Shown piece by piece: positions 1 to 9,479 of a stretch of DNA of 64,000 bases (the first letter of the stretch is position 1; the number at the start of each line of letters is the position of its first letter). A program made the position numbers and the translations under genes. The DNA lies in assembly GCA_964581455.1 (NCBI GenBank), contig CAZOOT010000001.1, positions 29,435 through 93,434 on the forward strand, read 5' to 3'. The stretch comes from VBAS01 sp964581455. GTDB lineage: Bacteria; Bacteroidota; Bacteroidia; Chitinophagales; Chitinophagaceae. The notes beneath the pieces are model-generated. The model did not search any database and had not been told where the DNA came from. It saw nothing but the letters and a program-made list of their open reading frames with translations.

Positions 1-95
1 GGCAGCCAGACTACAATACCTTGTGTGTGGAATGAGTTGATGGCCCCGATATAAAGAATAAATGGAAGAAGATATTTAAGTGCCCGGAGTTTCAT
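1..95 (-). CDS. N-terminus of an unidentified membrane protein (partial)
   Basis: An ATG on the minus strand at 93-95 opens a frame that runs off the window edge without a stop (31 full codons). The visible protein begins MKLRALKYLLPFILYIGA, a short basic stretch followed by a hydrophobic segment, so it is probably an inner-membrane protein. It is divergent from the DUF1800 gene, with 118 bases between them. The N-terminus faintly recalls bacterial alkane 1-monooxygenases, but too little is visible to name it. The reading frame is fairly secure; the function is unknown from this window. Confidence 0.55.
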   Translation of the reverse strand, partial: MKLRALKYLLPFILYIGAINSFHTQGIVVWL

Positions 96-151
96 AACTT
101 TTCTGTCGTCAAATGTAGAGAATAACAACAGCTTTTTAACGATTAGAATCA

Positions 152-180
152 TTTGGGATTTATTGCTGGTTTAAACTTTG
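152..180 (+). promoter_or_regulatory. Probable promoter of the DUF1800/DUF1501 pair
   Basis: TTTG at 152-155 and AAACTTTG at 173-180 resemble the Bacteroidota -33 (TTTG) and -7 (TAnnTTTG) elements with a 17-base spacer, a little short. Transcription would start near 184, about 30 bases before the ATG at 214. Confidence 0.3.
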
Positions 181-213
181 GCTTTAATCCTACGTCAAAA
201 AACAAATTTATAA

Positions 214-1674
214 ATGCTCCTGACCAATCAACAAAAAAATAAACACCTGATGTGGCGTGCCGGATTCGGTCCGGTGGTAGAACAATTGTCTGATCTTTCC
301 TTTACTACTCCCCAACAATTATATAGGGCATTACAAAAATCATCTTCAAAAAAACCAGAATACATTGATGTGGCTGATGATTTTCTGAAAGGACTATTTG
401 TTGGCATTGAGGAAGCGGGTCGCCAGCAAAGAAGAAAAGAGATGACAGAAGATGAACGAAAAAAAGTACAGCAAAAACAAAGAGAAGGTGTAAGGAGCCT
501 GAACCTGAACTGGCTTAATCTATTTGTGAGAACCGATGCACAACTCAGGGAAAAAATGGCATTCTTCTGGCATGGACATTTTGCCTGCCGTAACCTGAAT
601 GTTTTTTTTCAACAGGGATTACTGGATGTTCTCCGAAGAAATGCCCTCGGAAGTTTCAGGGAAATGCTGCACGAAGTTTCAAAAACAGCAGCCATGCTGA
701 TTTTTTTAAACAACCAGCAAAACAAAAAAGACCAGCCCAATGAAAATTTTGCCCGAGAAGTGATGGAACTCTTTACACTTGGCAGGGGAAACTATACGGA
801 AAATGATATCAAAGAAGCAGCCCGTGCATTTACTGGCTGGAGTTCGGGATTAAATGGTGAATTTCTATTTCGTCGTTTCCAGCATGATTTTGGCAGCAAA
901 ACTGTTTTAGGTAAAACAGGAAACTTTGATGGCGGAGAAGTGCTGGACATTTTACTGGAGCAAAAACAAACCGCAAAACATATTTCCAAAAAGATATATT
1001 GCTTTTTTGTAAACGAAACACCAGATGCTGAGAAAATTGATTGGCTTGCGGATCGTTTTTATAAAAATAATTATGATATCGGGAAACTGATGGATGATAT
1101 TTTTATGAGCGACTGGTTTTATGAAACTAAAAATATCGGCAGCAAAATAAAATCTCCCATAGAACTCATTGCAGGTATACAAAGGATGCTGCCGATGAAA
1201 CTGGAAAATGAAGAGGCCTTTACTTTTTTACAAAGGGCACTCGGTCAGATCTTGTTTTATCCGCCAAATGTAGCTGGATGGCCGGGTGGAAAATCCTGGA
1301 TTGACAGTTCCAGCCTGATGCTGCGCATGCGGATACCGCAGTTGCTGAATGATACAGATGAACTGAATGTAAATACCAAGGATGATGATGACCAGATGAT
1401 GGGGCGTAAAACAAACGATGCTGCAAACCAAATGATGGGATATGGAAAACGTTCCATTATAAAAGCAAATATTGACTGGACAGATTATCTGAAGCATTTG
1501 GAAAAAGTGCAGCGGAATGAATTGGTGAATGAGATCAGTAAAAATTTATTACAAACAAATAATTCAATAAATGGAGATCTGATTCAGAAATATGCTGAAG
1601 ATAGCAGTCGTGAAAAATTTATCAGATCGGCGACTTTGCAATTAATGAGTACGCCGGAATATCAATTGTGTTAA
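214..1674 (+). CDS. DUF1800 family protein
   Basis: This 486-residue protein matches the DUF1800 family. Visible features are the opening LMWRAGFGP, a central KMAFFWHGHFA segment followed by NFAREVMELFTLGRGNYTE, and PPNVAGWPGGKSWID near residue 350, all typical of the family. The biochemical role of DUF1800 proteins is not established. They are usually encoded next to a DUF1501 protein, as here (the next gene starts 57 bases downstream), so the two probably act together in the cell envelope. There is no clear signal peptide at the chosen ATG. A Met/Asp/Asn-rich low-complexity stretch (residues about 385-420) interrupts the C-terminal part and looks like an insertion. Confidence 0.88.
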   Translation: MLLTNQQKNKHLMWRAGFGPVVEQLSDLSFTTPQQLYRALQKSSSKKPEYIDVADDFLKGLFVGIEEAGRQQRRKEMTEDERKKVQQKQREGVRSLNLNWLNLFVRTDAQLREKMAFFWHGHFACRNLNVFFQQGLLDVLRRNALGSFREMLHEVSKTAAMLIFLNNQQNKKDQPNENFAREVMELFTLGRGNYTENDIKEAARAFTGWSSGLNGEFLFRRFQHDFGSKTVLGKTGNFDGGEVLDILLEQKQTAKHISKKIYCFFVNETPDAEKIDWLADRFYKNNYDIGKLMDDIFMSDWFYETKNIGSKIKSPIELIAGIQRMLPMKLENEEAFTFLQRALGQILFYPPNVAGWPGGKSWIDSSSLMLRMRIPQLLNDTDELNVNTKDDDDQMMGRKTNDAANQMMGYGKRSIIKANIDWTDYLKHLEKVQRNELVNEISKNLLQTNNSINGDLIQKYAEDSSREKFIRSATLQLMSTPEYQLC

Positions 1675-1678
1675 AAAC

Positions 1679-1725
1679 AGCCATTAGCTGTTAGCTAATA
1701 GCTCACAGCAAATGGCTAAAAGCTC
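1679..1725. repeat. AGCT-rich palindromic spacer
   Basis: The gap between the DUF1800 and DUF1501 genes is built of repeated AGCT words (TTAGCTGTTAGCTAATAGCT) enclosed by the inverted pair AGCCATT (1679-1685) and AATGGCT (1711-1717). It could fold into a hairpin in the mRNA between the two genes. There is no T-run, so it does not look like a terminator. Confidence 0.45.
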
Positions 1726-1731
1726 AATAAA

Positions 1732-2931
1732 ATGATTATCAAACGCAGAGAATTTCTTCAAGTCGGTTCACTGGCTACCGCATCAGTACTGGTACCAAAA
1801 TTCCTGAAAGCTTTTGAGGGAAAGAATATGGTGCCGGCCGGCAATAAAGTATTGGTGATACTGCAGCTTAGCGGCGGAAACGATGGATTAAATACCGTGA
1901 TCCCTTACAGGAATGATATTTACTATAAGTCAAGACCCAAACTTGGTATTGAAAAATCAAAAGTATTGTCATTAACAGATGAAGCGGGATTGCATCCGGC
2001 TTTAACCGGTTTCAAAGATTTATATACAGATGGTAGTTTAAGTATTCTGAATAATGTAGGTTATCCAAATCCCGATCGTTCTCATTTCCGGAGCATGGAT
2101 ATCTGGCACACCGCCAGCGACAGCAAGGATTATTGGAACACGGGCTGGCTGGGCCGCTACCTGGATGCACAATGCCAGGGCTGTGATAAACCAACCTATG
2201 CATTAGAACTGGATGATACATTAAGCCTCGCCATGAAAGGCGAAGCGGCAAAAGCCATTGCGATGAAAGATCCGAAACGATTATTTGGCACAGCCAATCA
2301 GCGATTCTTTAAAGAGGTAATGCAAAATTACAAGGATGAGCCTGGTGTGCAGCCTGTGGATTATTTATACAAAACCATGGCAGAAACAATTTCTTCTGCT
2401 GATTATATTTTTGAAAAAAGTAAACTGCGTCCGTCAAAAGCCGAGTATCCAAAAACAGATCTTGGCAATAATTTAAAAACAATTGCTTCGCTGATCTTTT
2501 CTGATATCAATACAAAGGTTTACTATGTTTCGCTGGGAAGTTTTGATACACATATCAACCAGCAGGTTCAGCAGCAAAACTTATTTACCCAGATGAATGA
2601 TGCAGTAAAATCATTTGTAAAAGACCTGAAAGCCAATAATCGTTTTGAAGATGTGATGCTGATGTCCTTTTCAGAATTTGGAAGAAGGGTTGCACAAAAT
2701 GCCAGCGGTGGAACTGATCATGGCACAGCCAACAATATGTTTTTCATTAGTGGAGGATTAAAGAAAAAAGGATTGATCAATGCCATGCCGGATCTTAAAG
2801 ACCTTGATCAGGGTGATCTGAAATATAATGTAGATTTTAAAAATGTATATGCAACGGTATTAAACAAATGGTTAAAAGCAGATGACAAAAGTATCATGAC
2901 AAAGAAATATGATTACATGAATTTTATTTAG
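1732..2931 (+). CDS. DUF1501 family protein (alkaline-phosphatase-like fold), exported
   Basis: This 399-residue protein is the usual partner of DUF1800. It begins KRREFLQVGSLATASVLVP, a Tat-like leader in which the twin arginine is preceded by lysine, and continues with LQLSGGNDGLNTVIPY. Near residues 316-335 it has FSEFGRRVAQNASGG followed by TDHGTA. The family is related to sulfatases and alkaline phosphatases, where such His/Asp residues bind metal; substrates are unknown. Its last four bases overlap the end of the convergent gene on the other strand. Operon with the DUF1800 gene is likely. Confidence 0.88.
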   Translation: MIIKRREFLQVGSLATASVLVPKFLKAFEGKNMVPAGNKVLVILQLSGGNDGLNTVIPYRNDIYYKSRPKLGIEKSKVLSLTDEAGLHPALTGFKDLYTDGSLSILNNVGYPNPDRSHFRSMDIWHTASDSKDYWNTGWLGRYLDAQCQGCDKPTYALELDDTLSLAMKGEAAKAIAMKDPKRLFGTANQRFFKEVMQNYKDEPGVQPVDYLYKTMAETISSADYIFEKSKLRPSKAEYPKTDLGNNLKTIASLIFSDINTKVYYVSLGSFDTHINQQVQQQNLFTQMNDAVKSFVKDLKANNRFEDVMLMSFSEFGRRVAQNASGGTDHGTANNMFFISGGLKKKGLINAMPDLKDLDQGDLKYNVDFKNVYATVLNKWLKADDKSIMTKKYDYMNFI

Positions 2932-5513
2932 CGGATCAGAAAAACAGTTCCTTTCTTTTTTTCCATTTCTTTGCCTTCGAACTTATATTCACATAGCCAC
3001 ACAAATACAGAACTTGAAATATCAAAACCCTTTAGTTTGCCATCCCATCCTTTTTGTAATTCTTTTGTTTCAAATACTTTTTGTCCCCATCGGTTATAAA
3101 TAGTGAATCTATATTCACTGACATTACCAAAAAGTAATGGTTTGAAAATATCATTTTTACCATCTTTGTTGGGAGTAAATGCTGACGGTACATAGAAACC
3201 CTGTGGGCATTTTAAAGGATCAATAATTATCTTGATACTATTCGAATTGATAGTATTGGGTATTGCACAGGGAGCATTGGAGGTAAGTATTACATTCACA
3301 TTGTCCCCGTCTTTCAATATACCGGTAGCAAAAGTTGGGCTATTGTTGCCTGCATTATTTCCATTGATCTGCCATTGATATATTGGTGCCGTTCCCCCGT
3401 TTGTTACATTTGAACTGAAAGTTGCCAACGTTCCCTGGCAAATATCAGAAGGAGATACATTAATATTAATAGAAGGAATTACCTGTTGCAGTACGGAAAT
3501 CAAAACCACATTGGAAATTACGTTATTGGAAACAACGCAACCCACATTTGAGGTCATGATCACTCTTACCGCATCACCATTATTTAAATTGCCTGAAGTA
3601 AATGTTGCAGAATTGGTTCCTGCATTCACCCCATTCACCTGCCATTGATAAGAAGGTGCAGTACCTCCATTTGTTGCTGTAGCTGTAAAAGTTACGGGTG
3701 TGCCTGCACAGATGGATGTTGAGCTGGCTGTATGTACAACGGAAGGAACTACAGCTGCACTTATGTTCATTGTGATTGTATTGGAAGTAACTGTAGCCGG
3801 CGAAGCACAATTGGCATTTGAGGTCATGATCACTCTTACCACATCACCATTATTTAAATTGCCTGAAGTAAATGTTGCAGAATTGTTTCCTGCATTCACT
3901 CCATTCACCTGCCATTGATAAGAAGGTGCAGATCCTCCATTTGTTGCTGTGGCAGTAAAAGTTACGGGTGTGCCTGCACAGATAGATGTTGAAGAAGCAA
4001 CCAGACTTATCGAGGGTAATAAATCAGGAGTAACATTTATCATTTTTTCAATACTATCCCTGCAGTTGTTATTGCTGCTGGCAATTAATATTACAGTATA
4101 GGTTCCGGGTGAGGAATAAATATGGTTTGTATTAATACTTGTGTTAGTTAATCCATTGCCAAAACTCCAATTGAATGTCATCGTACCGTTGCTGATTGTA
4201 GAATTATTTGTGAACACAAAATTATTTCCATTCAGGCACTGGCTGGCATTATTTATTGTAAAGTCAGGTAATGGCTGAGGATAAAGGTTTACATCGATCA
4301 AACGGCTGGTATCCCTGCAACCAGTGTTGCTGGTAACTACCACACGGTAGGATCCGGATTGTGTGGCAGAATAATCTCTTGCGGTGGCTCCCGGAACAAG
4401 TGCCCCATTTCTCAGCCACTGATATGTGGCGGCTATTCCTGCTCTAAACCTTACGTTGCCATTATTACTGCAGATTATTAAAGGATCCAAAACTGTCAAA
4501 GAGGTATCAACTGTAGAAATAGTTACCAATACATTGTCTGTACAAGATGTAATGCTGTCAGACACCGTTACAAAGTAAGAAGTAGTTTGATCAGGCGCAA
4601 CAGTGATGCTGGATGTTGTTGCTCCGGTGGACCATAAAATGGACTGGTTCTGATAGAGCAGTTTTACTTCCGCCGAAGTCAACTCTCTGTTGTAAATAAA
4701 AACATCATCCAGTTTTCCTTCAAGCCCGTAAATATTCCCATCAGAATAGAATCCGATTCCATTTACTGATACAGGACCACCGAGAATAAAGTCTTTGCCT
4801 TGTACATAAGTTTCATTGATAAAACTGGTATCGCTCAGTACTAATACACCATCAATATAGAATTTTGTGCCTCCTGGTGAAGTAGTGATGACCCAATGAT
4901 GCCAGGCATTATTGGGATGGGTGGCGCCATAAGAATAAAGTACAGATTCATTATTGCAATGTCCTTGTACCTGGTAAGTATTTTGCTGGTTTAAAGGTGT
5001 GCCAGGATTATTTATTGTTTCAAACCAGGAGGTGCCACAGTTTCCGCCACCATATCCAATCAAAGTGGGTCCTGGTGTTGCAACGCCAATATTGGTTGCA
5101 TAAAACCAAAGAGAGACTGTTCTTGTACCAGTAGGGAAATTTGAAGCAGATCCAATGATATAATTTCCCTGATTGAAACTATATGCCCGGTTGGCTAAGC
5201 CGAATCTGTCTGTTGTAAGTGTAGCTCCTACTGATGTGCCGTTATTTCCGTTTCCACTTTCATCATTGGCATTTCCGCAAAATGGATAGAACGCTACCAG
5301 GCCATTTTGAAGAACGGGAGGAAGTGAACTTACAGAGCAGGCCGTGCCTGGTATTTGTGTAGTATCTACAGTTAATATTAACGAAGAACCGCTGCAAATA
5401 GTTGTGTCATTTTGAAGTATTGTGCATGTTAGCTGAGCATTGCTGATATCACTACTCAGAGATATTAAAGTGAGCAAAAATATTTTTTGCATGAAACTAG
5501 TCAGGGTTTTCAT
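2928..5513 (-). CDS. Large T9SS-secreted protein with LamG, PKD and type B sorting domain
   Basis: This 861-residue exported protein has a signal peptide ending near residue 26. A LamG/concanavalin-like domain follows (about 65-285, opening GLVAFYPFCGNANDESGNG). After that come a short Ig-like unit, a PKD domain (about 415-495, with NWSFGNG and SSPGTYTV), and a series of Ig-like units of about 90 residues (500-770). The last 85 residues (VPSAFTPNKDGKNDIFKP, then IYNRWGQKVFET) are a gliding-motility-type, type B CTD, which directs export through the T9SS. The protein is probably secreted or surface-bound with an adhesive or glycan-binding role; no catalytic domain is visible. It converges on the DUF1501 gene with a 4-base overlap. 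Confidence 0.88.
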   Translation of the reverse strand: MKTLTSFMQKIFLLTLISLSSDISNAQLTCTILQNDTTICSGSSLILTVDTTQIPGTACSVSSLPPVLQNGLVAFYPFCGNANDESGNGNNGTSVGATLTTDRFGLANRAYSFNQGNYIIGSASNFPTGTRTVSLWFYATNIGVATPGPTLIGYGGGNCGTSWFETINNPGTPLNQQNTYQVQGHCNNESVLYSYGATHPNNAWHHWVITTSPGGTKFYIDGVLVLSDTSFINETYVQGKDFILGGPVSVNGIGFYSDGNIYGLEGKLDDVFIYNRELTSAEVKLLYQNQSILWSTGATTSSITVAPDQTTSYFVTVSDSITSCTDNVLVTISTVDTSLTVLDPLIICSNNGNVRFRAGIAATYQWLRNGALVPGATARDYSATQSGSYRVVVTSNTGCRDTSRLIDVNLYPQPLPDFTINNASQCLNGNNFVFTNNSTISNGTMTFNWSFGNGLTNTSINTNHIYSSPGTYTVILIASSNNNCRDSIEKMINVTPDLLPSISLVASSTSICAGTPVTFTATATNGGSAPSYQWQVNGVNAGNNSATFTSGNLNNGDVVRVIMTSNANCASPATVTSNTITMNISAAVVPSVVHTASSTSICAGTPVTFTATATNGGTAPSYQWQVNGVNAGTNSATFTSGNLNNGDAVRVIMTSNVGCVVSNNVISNVVLISVLQQVIPSININVSPSDICQGTLATFSSNVTNGGTAPIYQWQINGNNAGNNSPTFATGILKDGDNVNVILTSNAPCAIPNTINSNSIKIIIDPLKCPQGFYVPSAFTPNKDGKNDIFKPLLFGNVSEYRFTIYNRWGQKVFETKELQKGWDGKLKGFDISSSVFVWLCEYKFEGKEMEKKKGTVFLIR
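3544..3990. repeat. 270-bp intragenic tandem repeat
   Basis: Two blocks of about 177 bases, 3544-3720 and 3814-3990, are nearly identical at DNA level with a period of 270 bases (90 codons, in frame). They encode two successive Ig-like units of the T9SS type B protein. A third, more diverged unit lies at about 3275-3450. The near identity of the first two suggests a recent duplication or ongoing recombination. Confidence 0.85.
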
Positions 5514-5668
5514 GCCGGCAATTTTATAAAATAAAGGTAAAAAAGGTTTTGCTTATCCGGGTACAGATTTCTAATGTGACCATCAAAGTCTCAACAATGC
5601 TAACCACAGCAGAGAGCTTATTTGCCTGAGTTTTATTGAATTGATATATTAATAAAATGACGGAATAA

Positions 5669-5790
5669 CGGCTGTCTCAAAAGGGCAATAAAGTAAAGTT
5701 TGCCAACAAGACACAAAAATTTGAATTTCAATTATTCTTTACTTCGTGACTTTGTGACTTGGTGGCAAAAAAATACTTTTGAGACAGTCT
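5669..5790. mobile_element. Foldback (MITE-like) element, copy 1
   Basis: This sits in the 404-base gap 5514-5917, where no gene is seen. The ends are an inverted repeat, CTGTCTCAAAAG at 5672-5683 and CTTTTGAGACAG at 5776-5787. Inside are two more self-complementary pairs: AAGTAAAG/CTTTACTT, and TTTGCCAACAAGACACAAA against TTTGTGACTTGGTGGCAAA (17 of 19 pair). Termini of this CTGTCTCAAAA type are known from several insertion-sequence families, so a non-autonomous relic is the best reading. It has no coding capacity and no convincing target-site duplication. It may also end transcription between the two flanking minus-strand units. Confidence 0.6.
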
Positions 5791-5917
5791 CATTATAATT
5801 TTAAAAAAGAAAGAAGATAAAAGTTAAAAAAACAAATTTTTAATAATAGGTTAGCTTATGCAGAAATGTAATGAGTTACAAAATAATCAGATCCTTCTTT
5901 TTTATTTTAATATAAAC

Positions 5918-7408
5918 CTATTTCACATTCCCCATCCATCTTCTTAAAAACGGAACGGTGAAGATCAATAAAACACCAATTACTACTGACGCAATTCCTA
6001 TTTTCTGAATCACATCTGCATAATAGGGTAATGAAAGTACAGGATCATTTTTTGCCAGCACCTCTTCAGGCACACTCATTAAAGCTCCGATCTTGCCTGC
6101 TAAAAATTCACCGATGGCGGATGCAAAAAACCAGATACCCATCATCAGCGAAACCATTTTTGCAGGAGATAGTTTTGTAACCATGGATAATCCGATTGGA
6201 GATAAGCATAGCTCACCCAGGATGATAAAACAATAACCCCAGACAAATGGCCATAGCGGAACGATGCCGGTACTCTCATTTGCCAGACAGCCTAAATAGA
6301 AAACATAAAATCCCAAGCCAAGAAAAATAAAGGATAATGCAAATTTCATTGGAGTACTGGGTTCTTTGCCTCTTTTATTCAACCAGGGCCATAGAGGTGC
6401 AACGATCAGGGTTAATACAATCACCCAACCAGGAGGCAAGAAATTATTTACAGAAAGAGGCAGCAGTTCAAGACCGAATAATTCCATTTTTGAATTTCTT
6501 TCAGCCAGCAGGTTCATCGAGCCGGCATTCTGTTCATATATTGCCCAGAATACAACAGAGAATATGATCATGATCAGTGCGGCAAATAATTTCAATTTGG
6601 GTTCTTTTTCCATTTTCATTCCTACTGAAAGAACATATATCAATGCCACTATGCCCAGGCCGAACATGATATAATCCATCAAATGATATTGATGAAACAG
6701 TGTTACCACCAACGGAATGATCAATAGGGTACCACCATAAATAAGATGTTCCGGTTTTAAAAAACTGAAAACAGGTTTCTTTAATAATTCCCTATCGGGA
6801 GGCAGCCCTTTTTCACCCAACGATTTTTTGCCAATTAAAAAAACAAAGAACCCAAGTGCCATAAAAATACCGGCAAGACCAAATCCATAATGCCAGTTAA
6901 ATACTTTGGCTACATAAGCACAGAGAAATCCACCGGCAGCTGCTCCCACATTAATACCCATATAAAAAATAGAGAAACCGCTATCTCTTCTCGGATCATT
7001 TTCACGGTATAATGTTCCAACCAGGCTGGATATATTTGGTTTAAAAAAACCATTGCCACAAATGATAAAGGCCATGCCATAAAAAAAACTCCAGTCAGCC
7101 GGAACAGCTAAAATAAAATGACCCAAAGTCATCAGAATACCTCCAAATAAAACAGATCGTTGAAACCCTATAAACCGATCAGCCATAAAACCACCAAACA
7201 TCGGCATGGTATAAACCAAAGCGGCATAAGAACCCAGTATAGCATATGCTTTCGGATCATCATAGTTTAATTCACTTACCATATAAGCAATCAGGAGGGC
7301 TTTCATTCCATAGAAAGAAAACCGCTCCCACATTTCTGCAAAGAATAAAAGATAGAGTTGCTTCGGTTGTTTTAATGAGCCGGCATTTGATTGTTTCTGA
7401 TCTGTCAT
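5918..7408 (-). CDS. POT/PTR family peptide MFS transporter
   Basis: This 496-residue integral membrane protein is a proton-coupled oligopeptide transporter. The family's ExxER motif is present as E25-M-W-E28-R29 (FFAEMWERFSFYG). The loop GGFMADRFIG follows at about 72-81, then FYMGINVGAAAGG and a helix-rich remainder consistent with 12-14 membrane segments. The length is normal for bacterial POTs. It probably imports di- and tripeptides across the inner membrane. A second POT gene lies 80 bases upstream on the same strand, so the two may be co-transcribed. Substrate range cannot be read from sequence. Confidence 0.9.
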   Translation of the reverse strand: MTDQKQSNAGSLKQPKQLYLLFFAEMWERFSFYGMKALLIAYMVSELNYDDPKAYAILGSYAALVYTMPMFGGFMADRFIGFQRSVLFGGILMTLGHFILAVPADWSFFYGMAFIICGNGFFKPNISSLVGTLYRENDPRRDSGFSIFYMGINVGAAAGGFLCAYVAKVFNWHYGFGLAGIFMALGFFVFLIGKKSLGEKGLPPDRELLKKPVFSFLKPEHLIYGGTLLIIPLVVTLFHQYHLMDYIMFGLGIVALIYVLSVGMKMEKEPKLKLFAALIMIIFSVVFWAIYEQNAGSMNLLAERNSKMELFGLELLPLSVNNFLPPGWVIVLTLIVAPLWPWLNKRGKEPSTPMKFALSFIFLGLGFYVFYLGCLANESTGIVPLWPFVWGYCFIILGELCLSPIGLSMVTKLSPAKMVSLMMGIWFFASAIGEFLAGKIGALMSVPEEVLAKNDPVLSLPYYADVIQKIGIASVVIGVLLIFTVPFLRRWMGNVK

Positions 7409-7488
7409 TGGAATATAAAATTTAGAAAAAGAAAGGTAACAAAAAAGGTGGCTGTTGAGCCACCTGGTTTATATTTATTGATTAGTAA

Positions 7489-9201
7489 TTACTTCACACC
7501 TTTTTCTTTCATTACCCGGTTCAGCCATCCTAGCAATAAGAACAATGCAATTGCCGGTACAATAACAATAAAGAAATTGGTCAGGAAGAAATTGGATTTA
7601 TCATCGTACCCTTCCCACATACCGGATAGAATTCCTGAAAGCTTATTTCCAATACTTACTGATAAGAACCAACCACCCATCATGAGTGATGTTAATCTTG
7701 GCGGACTAAGTTTTGATACAAGGGATAATCCCATGGGCGACAGACAGAGTTCTCCGATCGTAATGACACCGTAACTGGCCCATAGCCACAATGCAGAAGC
7801 TTTATCAGTTGAAGTGTCAATTGATTTTACTGCTGCAACCATTATCAAAGCTGATAGGGCAGTAATTAAAAGTCCAATGGCAATCTTTGATGGGGTAGAT
7901 GGCTCTTTTCCCCTGCGCCGCATAAAACCAAATATGCCAACAAGGATGGGGGTTAATACAATTACCCAAAATGGATTAATAGATTGATATAATTCTGTAG
8001 ATACAAGTTTCAGGTCTTTTCCTGGCTCAGGTCTTTTTTCTGCCGGCAAATTGGAAAAATAAGATTTTGATTTATCCCGGATTGTAATCGTATTTGAAAT
8101 TTCATTAACACCGGATGTATTACCTGCGGCAGCTAAAGCGTCTTTCTCAGTAATTAATCCGGACATATAGGTTTTAAATTGCCCTTCATCGTAACCTACC
8201 GATTCATGATAGTTCACCGTTTGTGCCAAATCTACTTTTGAAGCAAGGCCAGCAACTGATTCAGACATTTCCCGGTCCGTATAGTCTTCTGCCCAAACAG
8301 TTAATGCGTCACCATTCTGATGAAATATAGCCCAGAACACAACCACACAACCCATTACCGTAAGCAATGCAGCCAATGGCCGTTTATCTTCCATACTGGC
8401 ACGCCACCATAATGAGATATAATAGAACACAACCGGTAAACTTCCAATTAAGAATGCATCATTACTATCAGAACCAAATATATTGCCTGGGATGATCCAG
8501 CCCAATGCGCCAAATACAAATACGGGTAAAAAAACTGTAGCCAGTATTTTTTTAAGCGGAAGATCTTCTTTTGTAACCGGCTTGATGATATCAACCTCTT
8601 TTACATGTTTCATTCCATTTAAAAACCAAAGCAGGCCGATAAGCATACCAACTCCTGCAGCTGCAAATGCATATCCCCATCCATAATTGATACGCATATA
8701 TGCGGCCACAAAATTGCACACAAAGGCGCCGATATTAATACCCATATAAAATATATTGTATCCTGCATCCTTTTTATGCTGGTGTTCCGGTTTGTTATAA
8801 AGATTACCTACCAGTGTAGAGATATTAGGTTTGAAAAAACCGTTTCCAACAATGATCAGTAAAAGAGAAATATAAAATGCAGTTTCGCCGGGCAGTGCTA
8901 ACCCAATATAACCGGCAGCCATGAGCAAGGCGCCGATAATAATACTTTTCCGGTAACCTAAAATCCGGTCTGCCAGCAAGCCTCCGATAAAAGGAGTTAA
9001 ATAAACCAGCCCAAGATAAGTTCCGTAAATGTCAGATTTTTTTGATGCGTCAAAACCCATTCCCCCATTTTGATGACTATCCAGCATATAGAGAGAAAAA
9101 ATGCCCAGCATCAGGTAGTAGCCGAAACGTTCCCACATTTCAGTAAAGAATAAAACGTAAAGACCTTTTGGGTGTCCTTTCGATGATTCATTTTGATTCA
9201 T
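7489..9201 (-). CDS. POT/PTR family peptide MFS transporter with large periplasmic insert
   Basis: This 570-residue paralogue of the downstream transporter keeps the E21-M-W-E24-R25 motif, GGLLADRILGYRKS and FYMGINIGAFVCN. It is about 75 residues longer because of a hydrophilic segment, roughly residues 304-405, between two membrane helices (it starts near AEDYTDREMSES and ends before SINPFWVIVL). Extra soluble loops of this sort occur in some POTs and are likely to face outward. Peptide import is the expected role. The pair of unequal paralogues suggests divided substrate preference (inference). Confidence 0.9.
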   Translation of the reverse strand: MNQNESSKGHPKGLYVLFFTEMWERFGYYLMLGIFSLYMLDSHQNGGMGFDASKKSDIYGTYLGLVYLTPFIGGLLADRILGYRKSIIIGALLMAAGYIGLALPGETAFYISLLLIIVGNGFFKPNISTLVGNLYNKPEHQHKKDAGYNIFYMGINIGAFVCNFVAAYMRINYGWGYAFAAAGVGMLIGLLWFLNGMKHVKEVDIIKPVTKEDLPLKKILATVFLPVFVFGALGWIIPGNIFGSDSNDAFLIGSLPVVFYYISLWWRASMEDKRPLAALLTVMGCVVVFWAIFHQNGDALTVWAEDYTDREMSESVAGLASKVDLAQTVNYHESVGYDEGQFKTYMSGLITEKDALAAAGNTSGVNEISNTITIRDKSKSYFSNLPAEKRPEPGKDLKLVSTELYQSINPFWVIVLTPILVGIFGFMRRRGKEPSTPSKIAIGLLITALSALIMVAAVKSIDTSTDKASALWLWASYGVITIGELCLSPMGLSLVSKLSPPRLTSLMMGGWFLSVSIGNKLSGILSGMWEGYDDKSNFFLTNFFIVIVPAIALFLLLGWLNRVMKEKGVK

Positions 9202-9479
9202 ACAGCAATTTTTTGTTTGACAAAAGTTGATTAAAAGTTAGAGAATGGAAAAATAGGCAAATTCTGTCATTTGCAAATATTTGAACTCTTCTTGTATGAA
9301 TTTTTTATTTGCCGCATCCCCTGTTTGCATCAGCCTCAATACTTAAAGGGAATATCAGTAATAAGGTTTATTTTTCCTTTTCAGTGGGGATGGGCAAAAA
9401 CGACAATTTAAATTGCATCCTTATTCTTTAATTATCTTGCCCGATATTCGCAGGCAAAATCTAAATTCCAATATACAAT

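Noticed and set aside
3544..3990. Regular repeats resembling a CRISPR or satellite array
   Set aside because: The repeat is 270 bases long, in frame, and encodes Ig-like domains; there are no short repeats with unique spacers.
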